A stretch of DNA of 31,761 bases from a virus, in the IMG/VR virus record IMGVR_UViG_3300009172_001144, positions 1 to 31,761 of that record; one strand, written 5' to 3'. The position numbers were made by a program, and so were the translations under genes. The notes under the pieces were generated by a model, which saw nothing but the letters and a program-made list of their open reading frames with translations, had not been told where the DNA came from and did no database searches. Positions 21,289-28,492 of this stretch are shown here, in pieces (positions within the stretch are counted from its first letter, which is position 1; the number at the start of each line of letters is the position of its first letter).

Positions 21289-21756
21289 ATGATATTAGAT
21301 ATAGAATTAACTGCGAAGCCCATCACTGATGGAGAGTTTTGGATATTGACAGATGGTGAACGAAAAGTAGGTAACGTGTGTGCAAATAATGTAGGAACGT
21401 TTAACGTTAATCTACAAAATGAAATGTTTGAATTTGAGTCTATTAGCAAAATTCAAAAGAAAACTAACATTAAATTTATTGTACCAAAAGAATCTATTGC
21501 TAAAGTAGAAACACCCTATCCTGAATACCCGACTACCACGAGAACATATAACTCAGTTTATGATGTTAAACGTGGTCTTCATGTCTTTACAAAGACTAAA
21601 AAATCTAAATGCTTTCATGCCGCAGGGTACTTTGTAGTAGAACACAATGGCATAGAACAAGTTATTTTTTGCCCAAAATACATCTTTATACAACGATATC
21701 CGTATAAAGGACCATTCAAAACCAAGATAGAAGCAAAAAATCTGATAAATATATAA
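21289..21756 (+). CDS. Conserved phage protein, about 155 aa
   Basis: Function unknown. Seen are DGEFWILTDGERKVGNV near the start, a central YNSVYDVKRGLHVFTKTKKS and KCFHAAGYFVVEHNG, and at the end FCPKYIFIQRYPYKGP. I recall this as conserved in T4-like marine phages. Beta-rich, soluble. The start is uncertain: an in-frame ATG at 21250 gives 168 aa but has only a weak SD, while 21289 has GGAG 6 nt upstream; I chose the latter. The C-terminus holds Cys residues and basic patches that might bind nucleic acid. Confidence 0.75.
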   Translation: MILDIELTAKPITDGEFWILTDGERKVGNVCANNVGTFNVNLQNEMFEFESISKIQKKTNIKFIVPKESIAKVETPYPEYPTTTRTYNSVYDVKRGLHVFTKTKKSKCFHAAGYFVVEHNGIEQVIFCPKYIFIQRYPYKGPFKTKIEAKNLINI

Positions 21757-21763
21757 GCATATT

Positions 21764-21964
21764 ATGTTACACATAAAAGATTTTGTGAACAAGGTATCGA
21801 TGGGAGAAAGCAAGGCTAGTACCAATGTTGTTCTCCCTATAGATCATGCCAGAGGTTTACGAGATGATATAGTTATGTTGTTAGCAGAATTACACGAATT
21901 GAAAAAGGAAAAAGAAAAAGATGAAACAATTGATGTACAGGTTAAAGGCGGAAACTTCAAGTGA
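21764..21964 (+). CDS. Conserved small helical protein, 66 aa
   Basis: A 66-residue protein: MLHIKDFVNKVSMGESKAST, then VVLPIDHARGLRDDIVMLLAEL and a highly charged coiled-coil-like tail of Glu and Lys. Recalled as a frequent small protein in T4-like marine phages, no function. Its stop overlaps the GTG start of the next gene (GTGA). Confidence 0.7.
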   Translation: MLHIKDFVNKVSMGESKASTNVVLPIDHARGLRDDIVMLLAELHELKKEKEKDETIDVQVKGGNFK

Positions 21965-22260
21965 GTAGAAGTCAACCACATGTGATCCTGGAGTACGTAG
22001 ATAAAGAAACATACAAGTGCGATCAAATTATTGAAGCATCCGGTATATGGGCAGTCTACTATGATGACCAGCCTATTAACTTAAAATCTTCACATTACTT
22101 AACAAGTGATGCCGCACCTAAATATAAAAAAACTAGTTTCTCTAATCCAGGTCATGCAAGAAATCTTTGCAGAAAATTAAATGCACAATTTAAAACTGAC
22201 AAATTCACAGTATGTTTTTTGACTACCGGACGTACAGTGTATCCGGATGAAATTTCCTAA
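21961..22260 (+). CDS. Small hypothetical protein, 99 aa
   Basis: The 99-residue product starts GTG at 21961, overlapping the previous stop by 4 nt. It has an alternating beta pattern (PHVILEYVDKETYKCDQIIE, then GIWAVYYDDQPIN) and a basic helix ARNLCRKLNAQ. No family is recognised. It resembles small beta-sheet proteins of marine T4-like phages in shape only. The next gene begins inside its end. Confidence 0.65.
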   Translation: MSRSQPHVILEYVDKETYKCDQIIEASGIWAVYYDDQPINLKSSHYLTSDAAPKYKKTSFSNPGHARNLCRKLNAQFKTDKFTVCFLTTGRTVYPDEIS

Positions 22261-22669
22261 AACCAAAAAAGAAATTACAGAAGCAATCTTAAATGTAATT
22301 CCTGCAGGAGTAATACCCAATAGTGTGCCAATTGGTGATACTATATTTAAGATGTGGTTAACTGGTAGAGGCGGGCAGGGTTTAAGATTAAGTGATGATG
22401 GCTTACAACTCTTTGAGTTAGCAAAAATTGAATATTATGATTTTGAATTAGGACTAAATCCTAAGACAATGCACAGACGTAGAATCATTGCTCCAGAAGC
22501 CTTTGTGCAAGAAATAATCAAAAAGATTCAATGCCCTTATTACCTCGGTGTCCATAAGATAAGGGGTAAAAAGGGAGAGCCTTTTATTAGAGTCTATGAT
22601 CACAAGACAGCAATGATGATTACCCTGCAGGGGAATCTAAGAGAATACTTAGATTCTAAAAATATATGA
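22247..22669 (+). CDS. Conserved phage protein, 140 aa
   Basis: A basic 140-residue protein with a helix (KKEITEAILNVIP), a Gly-rich TGRGGQGLRLSDDGLQLFEL and a C-terminal PFIRVYDHKTAMMITLQGNL. I recall this last block from homologues in T4-like marine phages, unknown function; a DNA-binding or polymerase-associated role has been guessed for such proteins but is not shown here. It overlaps the neighbours on both sides (14 and 4 nt). Confidence 0.8.
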   Translation: MKFPKTKKEITEAILNVIPAGVIPNSVPIGDTIFKMWLTGRGGQGLRLSDDGLQLFELAKIEYYDFELGLNPKTMHRRRIIAPEAFVQEIIKKIQCPYYLGVHKIRGKKGEPFIRVYDHKTAMMITLQGNLREYLDSKNI

Positions 22670-22830
22670 CAAACGATAAAAGATGGCAAGATAACTCAGA
22701 CGGTTGGGTTACTACCATGAACAAGTCAAAAGAAATGAAAGAGAAGTATGAAGTTTACATGAAAGAAGAATTAAAAAAATCTACAGGTGCAATTATATCC
22801 TATAGAAAATGGTTGAGAGAAAACAAATGA
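22666..22830 (+). CDS. Small charged protein, 54 aa
   Basis: Starts at the ATG overlapping the upstream stop (ATGA). It reads MTNDKRWQDNSDGWVTTMNK and then a Lys/Glu-rich helix to RKWLRENK. No known family. A possible sigma70-like promoter begins within its last codons. Confidence 0.6.
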   Translation: MTNDKRWQDNSDGWVTTMNKSKEMKEKYEVYMKEELKKSTGAIISYRKWLRENK

Positions 22831-22840
22831 TTGATATAAG
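22813..22840 (+). promoter_or_regulatory. Weak sigma70-like promoter
   Basis: TTGAGA (22813-22818), 16-bp spacer, TATAAG (22835-22840). Poorer than the other promoters here, but placed to drive the structured non-coding stretch that follows. Confidence 0.35.
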
Positions 22841-22846
22841 AATAGC

Positions 22847-22963
22847 ATGACCGTCACGCATAACCAGTATGCATATAGGTTATGGGCAATGCACAAAATA
22901 TAAGTTTTAGTAATACAGGCATAAATAGACATTGTAGGAGGGTCCTACATAGCAGTATTTTTT
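22847..22963 (+). ncRNA. Candidate structured RNA region
   Basis: The 203 bp from 22831 to 23033 hold no convincing gene. They contain CATAACC / GGTTATG (22859-22865 and 22878-22884), a perfect 7-bp stem with a 12-nt loop. TGTAGGA-GGG-TCCTACA (22933-22949) is a second perfect stem, with T6 8 nt further on. A CATAAATA late-like box lies at 22920. Transcription from the weak promoter at 22813 could make an RNA of about 115 nt ending near 22963. This is by eye only. Confidence 0.35.
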
Positions 22964-23033
22964 ACGCAATCCTAAAATCCATTATTAGGTGCATATCAAA
23001 TACTAACCTTGCATCACACACACGGAGACAACA

Positions 23034-23153
23034 TTGAAAATAATCTTTAATATGAAGCAATACTGTCCTAATTGTGAGACTTTTGGTGAAGTAATGTTAT
23101 TCGTAACAACTACTTGGATCATGTTTCACTCATTAGGTCAATTAACTTACTAG
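23034..23153 (+). CDS. Possible 39-residue zinc-ribbon-like micro-protein
   Basis: A frame starting TTG at 23034 has SD GGAG 6 nt upstream and encodes a product with QYCPNCETFGEVMLF, a half zinc-ribbon, and a hydrophobic middle. The start codon is weak, so this is tentative. If real, it is the only gene between 22831 and the terminator at 23196. Confidence 0.4.
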   Translation: MKIIFNMKQYCPNCETFGEVMLFVTTTWIMFHSLGQLTY

Positions 23154-23195
23154 CATTTAGCAGTAACAGCAGTTCCTCAGAGAAGACTCAAACTA

Positions 23196-23229
23196 AAATG
23201 CCCATTTCGCAAGATTTGGGCATTTTTTT
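23196..23229 (+). terminator. Intrinsic terminator
   Basis: AAATGCCCA (23196-23204) pairs with TGGGCATTT (23217-23225), a 9-bp stem with a 12-nt loop, followed by further T residues. It ends the preceding transcript 2 bp before the next -35. Confidence 0.75.
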
Positions 23230-23230
23230 G

Positions 23231-23259
23231 TTGACTTTGGGTACCATTTTGTGTATACT
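23231..23259 (+). promoter_or_regulatory. sigma70-type promoter with operator-like TTTGGGTACC
   Basis: TTGACT (23231-23236), 17-bp spacer, TATACT (23254-23259); start near 23266, leader of about 26 nt. The bases TTGACTTTGGGTACC are identical to those of the promoter at 25301, with the second half of the palindrome degenerate (ATTT). Confidence 0.7.
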
Positions 23260-23291
23260 ATATAAACACTTGACACATATAGGTACACAGA

Positions 23292-24995
23292 ATGACATTT
23301 TATCGACATATAATAATTGTTCCTTTAGTAGGAATTCTTACAGCATGTGGTGGTGGAGGTGGAGGTGGTACTGATGTTGCTGGCGCCCTTATTACAGCAG
23401 GCGGAACTACTGGGGGAGGAAATAGTGGCAACACTACTACACCAACCGTATCATTATCAGCAAGTACCTATGAGATTGTATCAGGAGATAAGACTACTTT
23501 AACTTGGTCTAGTTCTGATGCATCGTCATGTACAGCATCTGGAACATGGTCAGGGAGTAAAGCACTAAGCGGTAATGAGAACATCACATTAGATAGTTAT
23601 GGTGATTACACGTTCTCTATCGACTGCTCAGGCGCTACAGCAAGTATACAAGTAACTGTATCTGACAATGACAGTGAAGGGTCATGCACTAACCCTCATA
23701 GTGCAAAAATCAAACAATCATATATCGGTAATTACGAAATACCTATACCACAAAATTCATTTAGTGATGATCATCTTAAGTCAATAGGATTTAAAGATTA
23801 CGGCGTAGAGTGGATATATAAAAACTTTGAAAACAGAGGTGATAGTTGGATATCAGATTGTACCCAAGAAGAATATGTCAAGTTAATGTATCGTACAACA
23901 TTACGTCAATTAAAAGATCACGGAGTAACAACTGCATGGGTATATAACTTTGGATATTGGCAAGATCATACAGAGTCTTGGCAACTTAATCATAGTCGTA
24001 AACATTTAAGTGATTGGGTAATAGAATTTATTGCCGAGACCGCACAAGACTTAGGAATGAACATGCATTATGCATGGCAGTTCTTAGCATTAGATGATCA
24101 AAACAATCTTCTGTTTCCCTTTGACGGTCAAGTATATGTTGATATGTCTTTACTAAAAAAAATTATGAATACACATGAAGAACATATATTATGGGAAGCA
24201 GATAGGTTACAGCAATTAGGTGTAACATCTATGTCAGCGGATTGGAGTGCTATGTGGGTATGTTTTTGTGGTCTAGAAAATGAAGCAAGTTCTTCTGAAC
24301 GTGACCGACTTAAAAGTTATTATATGGAAAGAATGGCATCAATAATCTCTCAGATTAAAGGCAGATTTGACGGTGAAGTATATGTAGGTGAAGGTATAAT
24401 ATGGAATGATTCACGTGTATTCGATCAAGTAGACGGTGTCATTGGCAGTCTGCCTAACTTATTATATGATGATGAAGTAGCAGGTGCTAATGTAGAACTA
24501 ATAGAAGAACGTGTATCAGAATATGTTACACAACTCTATGATTCATGGACATGTAACGATAATCAACCATGTTGGGAGTACACTACATATCAGTTACCTA
24601 AAGTTATTTGGAATATGTTTGCTCAAAGCCATGCATCATTCTTAAGTAAAGGTTGGGTCGAAGACGGCTTTTGTACTCAAGGAACTTATGACGATGTTTA
24701 CTATGATGATTGTATGCAATGGAATGTTCCAACTGATTTTTCAGCACAAGCAATATTTATAGAAGGTATGTTACGAGCAATAGATAAACAGCCTTGGTTT
24801 GAAACAAAAGGAACAACAGCAAGTACGGCTTATTGGTTATCAGATACACTTATTCCTGATCAAACTGAAAGGCTTGGATTTGGGCTAGAAGGTTTTCCTA
24901 ATATCTCACAATCATTGAGAGGTAAGCCAGCAGAAAAGATCATTAAGGCTTGGTATACAGGCGAATACGAACAATATAATCCGGAGGTGGAATAA
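23292..24995 (+). CDS. Lipoprotein with Ig-like domain and probable TIM-barrel glycosidase
   Basis: The N-terminus is a class-II signal peptide: MTFYRHIIIVPLVGILTAC with lipobox LTAC and Cys19, followed by a Gly run. Residues about 50-127 look like a bacterial Ig-like domain (TTLTWSSSDASSCTASG). From about 140 to 567 the sequence suits a glycoside-hydrolase TIM barrel: alternating strands and helices with aromatic-rich ends such as VTTAWVYNFGYWQ, MHYAWQFLAL, SMSADWSAMWV and VYVGEGIIW, several with candidate acidic catalysts. It should be anchored in the outer or inner membrane of the host. Such an exported protein is unusual for a phage and looks like a bacterial-type moron gene; the polysaccharide is unknown. 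A private promoter and terminator flank its 5' end. Confidence 0.8.
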   Translation: MTFYRHIIIVPLVGILTACGGGGGGGTDVAGALITAGGTTGGGNSGNTTTPTVSLSASTYEIVSGDKTTLTWSSSDASSCTASGTWSGSKALSGNENITLDSYGDYTFSIDCSGATASIQVTVSDNDSEGSCTNPHSAKIKQSYIGNYEIPIPQNSFSDDHLKSIGFKDYGVEWIYKNFENRGDSWISDCTQEEYVKLMYRTTLRQLKDHGVTTAWVYNFGYWQDHTESWQLNHSRKHLSDWVIEFIAETAQDLGMNMHYAWQFLALDDQNNLLFPFDGQVYVDMSLLKKIMNTHEEHILWEADRLQQLGVTSMSADWSAMWVCFCGLENEASSSERDRLKSYYMERMASIISQIKGRFDGEVYVGEGIIWNDSRVFDQVDGVIGSLPNLLYDDEVAGANVELIEERVSEYVTQLYDSWTCNDNQPCWEYTTYQLPKVIWNMFAQSHASFLSKGWVEDGFCTQGTYDDVYYDDCMQWNVPTDFSAQAIFIEGMLRAIDKQPWFETKGTTASTAYWLSDTLIPDQTERLGFGLEGFPNISQSLRGKPAEKIIKAWYTGEYEQYNPEVE

Positions 24996-25267
24996 TGAGT
25001 ATTTTAGATAACGGTCGTAATGCGGCTAATATTAAATGGGTTGCACAATTATTATATAATGGTGGCATTGATGAATTAACTAGTTGGTTAGCAGAACAAG
25101 ATCAACATACAAAAGATGATATTGCCAGCTTATTTCATAATCTTTCTTATTATATTAGAGAAGAATGTGAGCCAAAACTAACTGAAGCAGAATATGATGC
25201 CCTTGAAGTATCTGAACCTGATTATCCGCAAGTTTGGGAGCCTTTACGACTAGTAAAGCCAAAATAA
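24995..25267 (+). CDS. Small acidic protein, 90 aa
   Basis: A 90-residue, soluble, acidic and helical protein (IKWVAQLLYNGGIDELTSWL, then DDIASLFHNLSYYIREECEP). No known family. The ATG overlaps the lipoprotein stop and has a very strong SD (GGAGGTGGAAT), so it should be made together with the lipoprotein. Its last codons run into the first 10-bp repeat unit at 25262. A partner or immunity-like role is only a guess from the gene pair. Confidence 0.7.
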   Translation: MSILDNGRNAANIKWVAQLLYNGGIDELTSWLAEQDQHTKDDIASLFHNLSYYIREECEPKLTEAEYDALEVSEPDYPQVWEPLRLVKPK

Positions 25268-25291
25268 ATGCAAATAAATGCAAATAAATGC
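25262..25291 (+). repeat. Three tandem 10-bp repeats (AAATAAATGC)
   Basis: AAATAAATGC occurs three times without gaps at 25262-25271, 25272-25281 and 25282-25291, followed by AAAAAAGGC and the -35 at 25301. The 10-bp period puts an A-tract on the same face of the helix each turn, so the DNA may be curved. The position is that of an UP element or activator site. Confidence 0.8.
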
Positions 25292-25300
25292 AAAAAAGGC

Positions 25301-25330
25301 TTGACTTTGGGTACCCAAATACGTTATAAT
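25301..25330 (+). promoter_or_regulatory. sigma70-type promoter overlapped by a 14-bp palindrome
   Basis: TTGACT (25301-25306), 18-bp spacer, TATAAT (25325-25330). The perfect palindrome TTTGGGTACCCAAA (25306-25319) fills the spacer, where a bound repressor would block RNA polymerase. Predicted start near 25337. Confidence 0.75.
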
Positions 25331-25362
25331 ATACTCATATTATGAAAAACAAAGGAAACAAT

Positions 25363-25773
25363 ATGTACTATATAATCGATAACACTAATCAAGCAGTTCA
25401 CAGAGAGCCTAATAAGAAGTCTTATGCTTCTACTCAGTACAAGACTACTGGTGCCGCTAAAGCTGGTATCACTAGAACTGTAAAATACTATCAGAAGGCT
25501 TTTGATCAAGTTGCTGAATGCGTTGCTAATGGTGAATCAGAATACATGGCTAACATGTACAATGCATACCGTGATGCTACTGAAGCACACTTTGGTAGAG
25601 TTCACAAACAGTTTGCATCGTCTTATACGGTTGTTGCTGTTGCAGATTATGTAGAACCAATGATTACTAAGACTGGCATCTGCCCAGGTACTGGTAAGCA
25701 AATCACTGTAACTGAAGGAATTAATACTCCTCATTACATGTCAACACTTTCAGAATCATACTGGAGTGCATAA
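25363..25773 (+). CDS. Hypothetical phage protein, about 136 aa
   Basis: The in-frame ATG at 25342 lies only 5 nt after the predicted transcription start. The ATG at 25363 has SD AAAGGA 7 nt upstream and begins MYYIIDNTNQAVHREPNKKS; I chose that. The protein is soluble, with Lys/Tyr-rich and helical parts (YMANMYNAYRDATEAHFGRV). A segment with GICPGTGKQITV ends in a possible single-Cys loop. It is not a family I can name. It is the first gene after the palindromic promoter. Confidence 0.75.
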   Translation: MYYIIDNTNQAVHREPNKKSYASTQYKTTGAAKAGITRTVKYYQKAFDQVAECVANGESEYMANMYNAYRDATEAHFGRVHKQFASSYTVVAVADYVEPMITKTGICPGTGKQITVTEGINTPHYMSTLSESYWSA

Positions 25774-25785
25774 GGAATGAGAACT

Positions 25786-26451
25786 ATGCGTAGAAATCAA
25801 ATTGAATATTCAGCCAACGATGTTTGGGCGGCTTCTGCAAAAGCATACTTGATGAATGGTAAGACCTACATCAAGGCACATGAGAAGACTGATAAAGTCA
25901 CTCCGAACCGAGACGTTATGAAGCAGTTGCTAGAAGACAACCTCAAGGGTATCGATGCGACTACTAAGAACCTCGGTGTGCAAGTTCGTCAACACTATAA
26001 AGCACTTACATTCAAATCCTTACAAGGTGGTTGGATGTCTGACTTTGACAAGGCGGCAATGGCTCTCGCAGACAAAGACATAATTACCGATATGAAAGAT
26101 TTCGGTATGATTGCAAGTCTTCCAAAGTCATATGATCGTGCTATAGTAAAGAAAGGTCAAGAGGACCGAATTGCTTTGGAGTCTAAGACCTCTACTGCAA
26201 TCGGCAAAATTAAAGATAGAATAGAATTGGACGTTACTGTCCTCAGAACTTTTCTGTCTCACAAGTATAATTGCTACTTTATCACTGCTAAGACTAGCAC
26301 CGATTCAGTAGTATTTTTTGCTTCATCTACTATACACCCAAAAGTAGATACCGAACTAAGAATTAAAGGCACAGTTAAAGGTCATCGCACAGACGATCAT
26401 GGACTAGTGACTACCCAGTTGAATCGTGTAAAAGTAATGGAGGAAGTATGA
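25786..26451 (+). CDS. Conserved phage protein, about 221 aa
   Basis: The frame opens at 25777 but SD AAGGA lies only 1 nt before that ATG; the ATG at 25786 (MRRNQIEYSANDVWAASAKA) has the proper distance, so I use it. The product is basic, has a middle KSLQGGWMSDFDKAAMALAD, and a C-terminal beta-rich part (NCYFITAKTSTDSVVFFASS, later LRIKGTVKGH) that could be an OB-like fold. I recall similar proteins in marine T4-like phages. Function unknown; binding of single-stranded nucleic acid is a possibility. It follows the previous gene by 3 to 12 nt. Confidence 0.78.
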   Translation: MRRNQIEYSANDVWAASAKAYLMNGKTYIKAHEKTDKVTPNRDVMKQLLEDNLKGIDATTKNLGVQVRQHYKALTFKSLQGGWMSDFDKAAMALADKDIITDMKDFGMIASLPKSYDRAIVKKGQEDRIALESKTSTAIGKIKDRIELDVTVLRTFLSHKYNCYFITAKTSTDSVVFFASSTIHPKVDTELRIKGTVKGHRTDDHGLVTTQLNRVKVMEEV

Positions 26452-26612
26452 AAAACTTAGCAATAGGCTTTGTCATAGGATATTTGGTTTGTACCTTTAT
26501 CTTTGGTGGAGCAGGCGCTGTCGGAAATTTGGTCGAGCAATCGTTCAGTCAAGTTTCTATATGGTGGAGCCAAGGTCTTGATATGTTTAATAGTTATGAA
26601 CCGAAAGGTTGA
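26448..26612 (+). CDS. Small single-pass membrane protein, 54 aa
   Basis: Starts at the ATGA overlapping the upstream stop, with SD GGAGGAA. It has one hydrophobic helix (IGFVIGYLVCTFIFGGAGAV) and a short polar tail ending in NSYEPKG. Function unknown. The -35 of the ligase promoter lies inside its stop codon. Confidence 0.65.
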   Translation: MKNLAIGFVIGYLVCTFIFGGAGAVGNLVEQSFSQVSIWWSQGLDMFNSYEPKG

Positions 26613-26637
26613 CATTGAATTTGATTGGCTGTATAAT
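26609..26637 (+). promoter_or_regulatory. Near-consensus sigma70 promoter for DNA ligase
   Basis: TTGACA (26609-26614), 17-bp spacer, TATAAT (26632-26637); start about 26644 and a 17-nt leader with a strong SD (AAGGAG) before the ATG at 26661. The -35 is preceded by AAAGG, as in other promoters here. Confidence 0.8.
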
Positions 26638-26660
26638 AATAGTATATTAAGGAGACACAT

Positions 26661-28019
26661 ATGAGTGCAAGTTGGATACATAAACTAAATGAAAGCAATT
26701 CAAAATTGCACAAGCAAGATGTTTTGACTCAAGCATTAGAAGCCGCAACATTAGGCAGTGATAATGCAGATACGTTTTTAAAACTTGCTGGCATGTGTTA
26801 CAATCCATATGTTACATTTGGAGTCAGAAAGATTTCTGATAATCAGGAATCAGATAGAGAATATGCTAACCCTTATCCAGAGTTTATTGAATTACTAGAA
26901 CAACTTAAAGAACGTAAGTTAACTGGTAATGACGCCATTGATGCAGTAGCAAAGATGTCTCTACAATTTTCTAGTGATGAATGGAACAACTTTTGTGCTC
27001 CAGTCATTCGCAGAGATTTACGTGCAGGATTTTCAGTTGCTACAATCAACAAAGTTTGTAAGAAGACTGACTATGAAGTACCAGTCTTTAAATGTCAACT
27101 TGCTACTAACGGAGACGGCAGACCTGAAATGTCAGGCACTAAAAGACTTGAGCCTAAATTAGATGGCGTCAGAGTTCTGATGGTAGTATCGATGGAGCCA
27201 GGCATGTATGATCATCCTGAGCCAGTCGCAACATGTTACAGTCGTAACGGAAAAATCTTTGAGAACTTCACTCACATTGAAGATCAAGTAACCAACAATG
27301 TCCAAAGCATTATTGCTTTACTAGGCAGTAAGATTGGTAATTGCTCTAAAGGATTTGTATTCGATGGTGAAGTTGTTGGAGCATCATTCAATGAGTTAAT
27401 GAAACAAGCACGTAGAAAAACTGATGCTAAGGCTGATGATACAGTGTTTCACGTATTCGATGTTATGCCGTTAGCAGACTTTCAACGTGGGCATTGCAAC
27501 GCACAATTCAGAAAACGTATTACTGCAATGAACAACTTAAGACCTCTATTAGAAAACCTCAGTTCTGTAGAAACTATGTCACACATCATTGTTGACTTAG
27601 ACACTGATGAAGGCAAACAACAAATTAAAACATACTCTAACGATATGGTCAATGCAGGATTTGAGGGCATTATGATCAAAGATTTAGAGGCACCATATGA
27701 GTGCAAACGTAATCTCTTCTGGATGAAATGGAAGCCTACTATTACTGTAGACTTACAAGTCATCGATATCGAAGAGGGTACGGGAAGAAATAAAAGTAGA
27801 TTGGGTGCATTAGTTTGTCAAGGGACAGACGATGGCAAACTGATCAATGTTAATGTTGGCTCTGGATTTTCAGATGATCAACGAGCCGAATTTTATAGTA
27901 ACCAATTTGATGTTATTGGAGAAACTGTTGAAGTATTATGTGATGCAGTATCTCAAAATCAGGATGGCTCATACAGTTTAAGGTTCCCTAGATTCGTCAG
28001 ATTTAGGGACGACAAATAG
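26661..28019 (+). CDS. ATP-dependent DNA ligase
   Basis: Seals nicks between Okazaki fragments and in repair, using ATP. The 452-residue sequence has the nucleotidyltransferase motifs in order: I, RLEPKLDGVRVLM with lysine 166 as the adenylated residue; III, FVFDGEVVGASF; a following VFHVFDVMPLADF strand; IV, GFEGIMIKDLEAPYE; and V, LFWMKWKPTITVDLQV, followed by an OB-fold end. It is a little shorter than T4 ligase (487 aa) and similar in layout, with an all-helical N-terminal domain of about 145 residues. It pairs with the 5' nuclease at 20230 in lagging-strand processing. Confidence 0.95.
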   Translation: MSASWIHKLNESNSKLHKQDVLTQALEAATLGSDNADTFLKLAGMCYNPYVTFGVRKISDNQESDREYANPYPEFIELLEQLKERKLTGNDAIDAVAKMSLQFSSDEWNNFCAPVIRRDLRAGFSVATINKVCKKTDYEVPVFKCQLATNGDGRPEMSGTKRLEPKLDGVRVLMVVSMEPGMYDHPEPVATCYSRNGKIFENFTHIEDQVTNNVQSIIALLGSKIGNCSKGFVFDGEVVGASFNELMKQARRKTDAKADDTVFHVFDVMPLADFQRGHCNAQFRKRITAMNNLRPLLENLSSVETMSHIIVDLDTDEGKQQIKTYSNDMVNAGFEGIMIKDLEAPYECKRNLFWMKWKPTITVDLQVIDIEEGTGRNKSRLGALVCQGTDDGKLINVNVGSGFSDDQRAEFYSNQFDVIGETVEVLCDAVSQNQDGSYSLRFPRFVRFRDDK

Positions 28020-28028
28020 GAGAATATT

Positions 28029-28199
28029 ATGACAATAAAAGATACGTTTAAAGACGAAGAAGGAACTCTGCACACACTTGCAGATATGCTTCCAGCACAA
28101 CCAGGTGATGAAGATTACATTGATGTTGACGGAGGTCAATGTTGCTGTGGTGAATATCAATGCAATGAAGAATACTCACATTGGAGTTCAGGTCACTAA
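28029..28199 (+). CDS. Small Cys-cluster protein, 56 aa
   Basis: An acidic 56-residue protein with GGQCCCGEYQCNEE, four cysteines within eight residues, likely to bind a metal such as zinc. SD AGGAG lies before the ATG. The stop overlaps the next ATG (TAATG). No family is recognised. Confidence 0.7.
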   Translation: MTIKDTFKDEEGTLHTLADMLPAQPGDEDYIDVDGGQCCCGEYQCNEEYSHWSSGH

Positions 28200-28492
28200 T
28201 GGCTAAGGTAATTCATGCAACGATGTCTGAATGGCATCAAGTACAAAGAAAATATTCATTAATAATTGATGTACAATATATTTTTGATCTACATGAGGGA
28301 GATAAAACCCTTGAAGAATGTCAAGTTATATTTGACAAGATTGCAGAAGGTGAAATGCCAGTCGAAGACTTAGAAGAAGTCGGAAACTTTGGCATGGACT
28401 GGGATTACCAAGACGATGATGATTGGTGGACTATGAGAAAGGGTGGCTTTGATGTTACCTATGACCAAGAGGTAATAGATATAGATGAGTGA
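28199..28492 (+). CDS. Small acidic protein, 97 aa
   Basis: The frame can be opened upstream with TTG (28181), but the ATG at 28199 that overlaps the previous stop is the natural start and gives MAKVIHATMSEWHQVQRKYS. An acidic tail with a run DDDDWWTM ends in VIDIDE. No family; the Trp/Asp-rich segment resembles DNA mimics only in charge. The next gene begins 8 nt before its end. Confidence 0.7.
   Translation: MAKVIHATMSEWHQVQRKYSLIIDVQYIFDLHEGDKTLEECQVIFDKIAEGEMPVEDLEEVGNFGMDWDYQDDDDWWTMRKGGFDVTYDQEVIDIDE

Noticed and set aside
21744-21751. GATAAATA box before the gene at 21764
   Set aside because: Encodes the C-terminal Leu-Ile-Asn-Ile of the previous gene and would leave only about 6 nt of leader.
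23114-23374. 86-aa plus-strand frame across the terminator and promoter
   Set aside because: It reads through an intrinsic terminator and overlaps the signal peptide of the lipoprotein in another frame.
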